64,000 nt of DNA. Source: UJ101 sp965262705. GTDB taxonomy: Bacteria > Bacteroidota > Bacteroidia > Flavobacteriales > UJ101. The notes below the pieces were generated by a model, which did not search any database, was not told where the DNA came from, and saw only the letters and a program-made list of their open reading frames with translations. Shown piece after piece: positions 63,470 to 64,000 of this stretch. Numbering within the stretch: the stretch's first letter is position 1; each line of letters begins with the position of its first letter. The stretch covers positions 1,674,001 to 1,738,000 of the forward strand of contig OZ253556.1 in NCBI GenBank assembly GCA_965262705.1, written 5' to 3'. The position numbers and the translations under genes are program-made.

Positions 63470-63940
63470 ATGGAAAAATTAATACGTTTTATTTTATTAT
63501 CAATGGCATCATGGCTTTTGGGTTCTTGTGCAACCATTATATCAGGGTCAAGACAAACGATTAAAATTTCATCACAACCAAGCCAAGCGACCGTTTTTAT
63601 CAATGAAGTAAAGATTGGAAAAACGCCGCTTGAAAAAAGTTTAAAAAGAAATCAAGAATACAATGTTGTTATCAAATTAGATGGCTATCAGCCTTATGAA
63701 ACATTGATTAAAAAAGAGTTTAACGCTTGGTATATAGGAAATATTTTATTTGGTGGAATTATCGGGCTTGTAGTTGACCCCATAACTGGGGCTATGTATA
63801 AATTGTCGCCAAAAGAATTAAATGCAAATTTGAATAAGGGAGTGAGTTTTACCACGAAAGGGAAAGATATATATCTGGCGGTAAGTTTAAAAATTGATCC
63901 TAACTGGCAGAAAATTGGGCAGTTTGAGAAAATAAAATAA
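63470..63940 (+). CDS. PEGA domain lipoprotein
   Basis: A 156-residue lipoprotein with lipobox LLGSC (about residue 20). It starts CATIISGSRQTIKISSQPSQ and continues with a PEGA-type domain, VFINEVKIGKTPLEKSL and VVIKLDGYQPYETLIKK. A hydrophobic stretch follows (YIGNILFGGIIGLVVDPITG), as in a common group of Bacteroidota lipoproteins with GSxxxxxxxxS...PxxAxVxINGxxxGxTP. Role unknown; PEGA domains are thought to bind surface polymers or proteins. Probably in an operon with the lipoprotein at 63061. Confidence 0.85.
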   Translation: MEKLIRFILLSMASWLLGSCATIISGSRQTIKISSQPSQATVFINEVKIGKTPLEKSLKRNQEYNVVIKLDGYQPYETLIKKEFNAWYIGNILFGGIIGLVVDPITGAMYKLSPKELNANLNKGVSFTTKGKDIYLAVSLKIDPNWQKIGQFEKIK

Positions 63941-63971
63941 CCCTATATACTTATCGCTTAACAAATATAGG

Positions 63972-64000
63972 TGAGACCGTTGCAAAAGCACGCTAACAAA
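63972..64000. mobile_element. MITE-like element, copy cut by window edge
   Basis: TGAGACCGTTGCAAAAGCAC at the right edge, the start of an inverted-orientation copy. Confidence 0.75.

Overview
The window reads as a chromosomal segment of an AT-rich member of the Bacteroidota, probably a host-associated Flavobacteriia-like lineage; I cannot name the genus. The evidence is the HmuY/TonB haem-uptake genes, lipoproteins with short lipoboxes followed by acidic residues, a Bacteroidota-style IleS, LspA and TraR/DksA-like set, a DPP4-like S9 peptidase, and promoters of the form TTTG - about 20 bp - TAnnTTTG. No rRNA, tRNA or CRISPR array was seen.

Region 1 (1-16300) is a polymorphic-toxin locus. One large RHS protein (5' end outside the window) carries a variable C-terminal tip and is followed by its putative immunity lipoprotein. 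Downstream lies a string of displaced tips, each starting with part of the same pre-tip sequence and nearly all followed by a small overlapping or adjacent putative immunity gene. Two of these toxin/immunity pairs form a 2,289-bp unit repeated three times in tandem. The last tip looks like a GIY-YIG nuclease and lacks an immunity gene; a frame-broken IS1-like element follows it.

Region 2 (16500-22170) has dnaK, then debris: an IS5-like transposase fragment, a frameshifted and truncated AccI-like restriction endonuclease, a BspA-like LRR remnant and a broken Ig-like/HmuY lipoprotein gene fused tail to tail with a truncated haem-binding lipoprotein gene.

Region 3 (22800-45110) is a haem-acquisition and surface-lipoprotein array. 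A TonB-dependent receptor and HmuY are followed by a family of mosaic lipoproteins built from a few exchangeable parts: two leader types, an Ala/Glu-rich coiled-coil module, 21-residue leucine-rich repeats, a beta-rich repeat and a C-terminal HmuY-like domain. Partial copies (leader only, coil only) and duplicated 5' regions show repeated segmental duplication. The largest member adds carbohydrate-binding-like, Calx-beta and YceI-like domains. An HU-like DNA-binding gene sits inside the array.

Region 4 (45300-64000) is mostly ordinary: S9 peptidase, 3-methyladenine glycosylase, PASTA protein, RluD-type pseudouridine synthase, the ileS-traR/dksA-lspA operon, a coiled-coil/LRR lipoprotein, a Fic protein, sufS and two small lipoproteins. 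Genes here are separated by copies of a 165-210-bp non-coding element with GAGACCGTTGCA inverted ends, interpreted as a MITE; about ten near-complete copies and several fragments occur in the window, three with visible 5-6-bp target duplications. One copy supplies the stop codon of the pseudouridine synthase gene.
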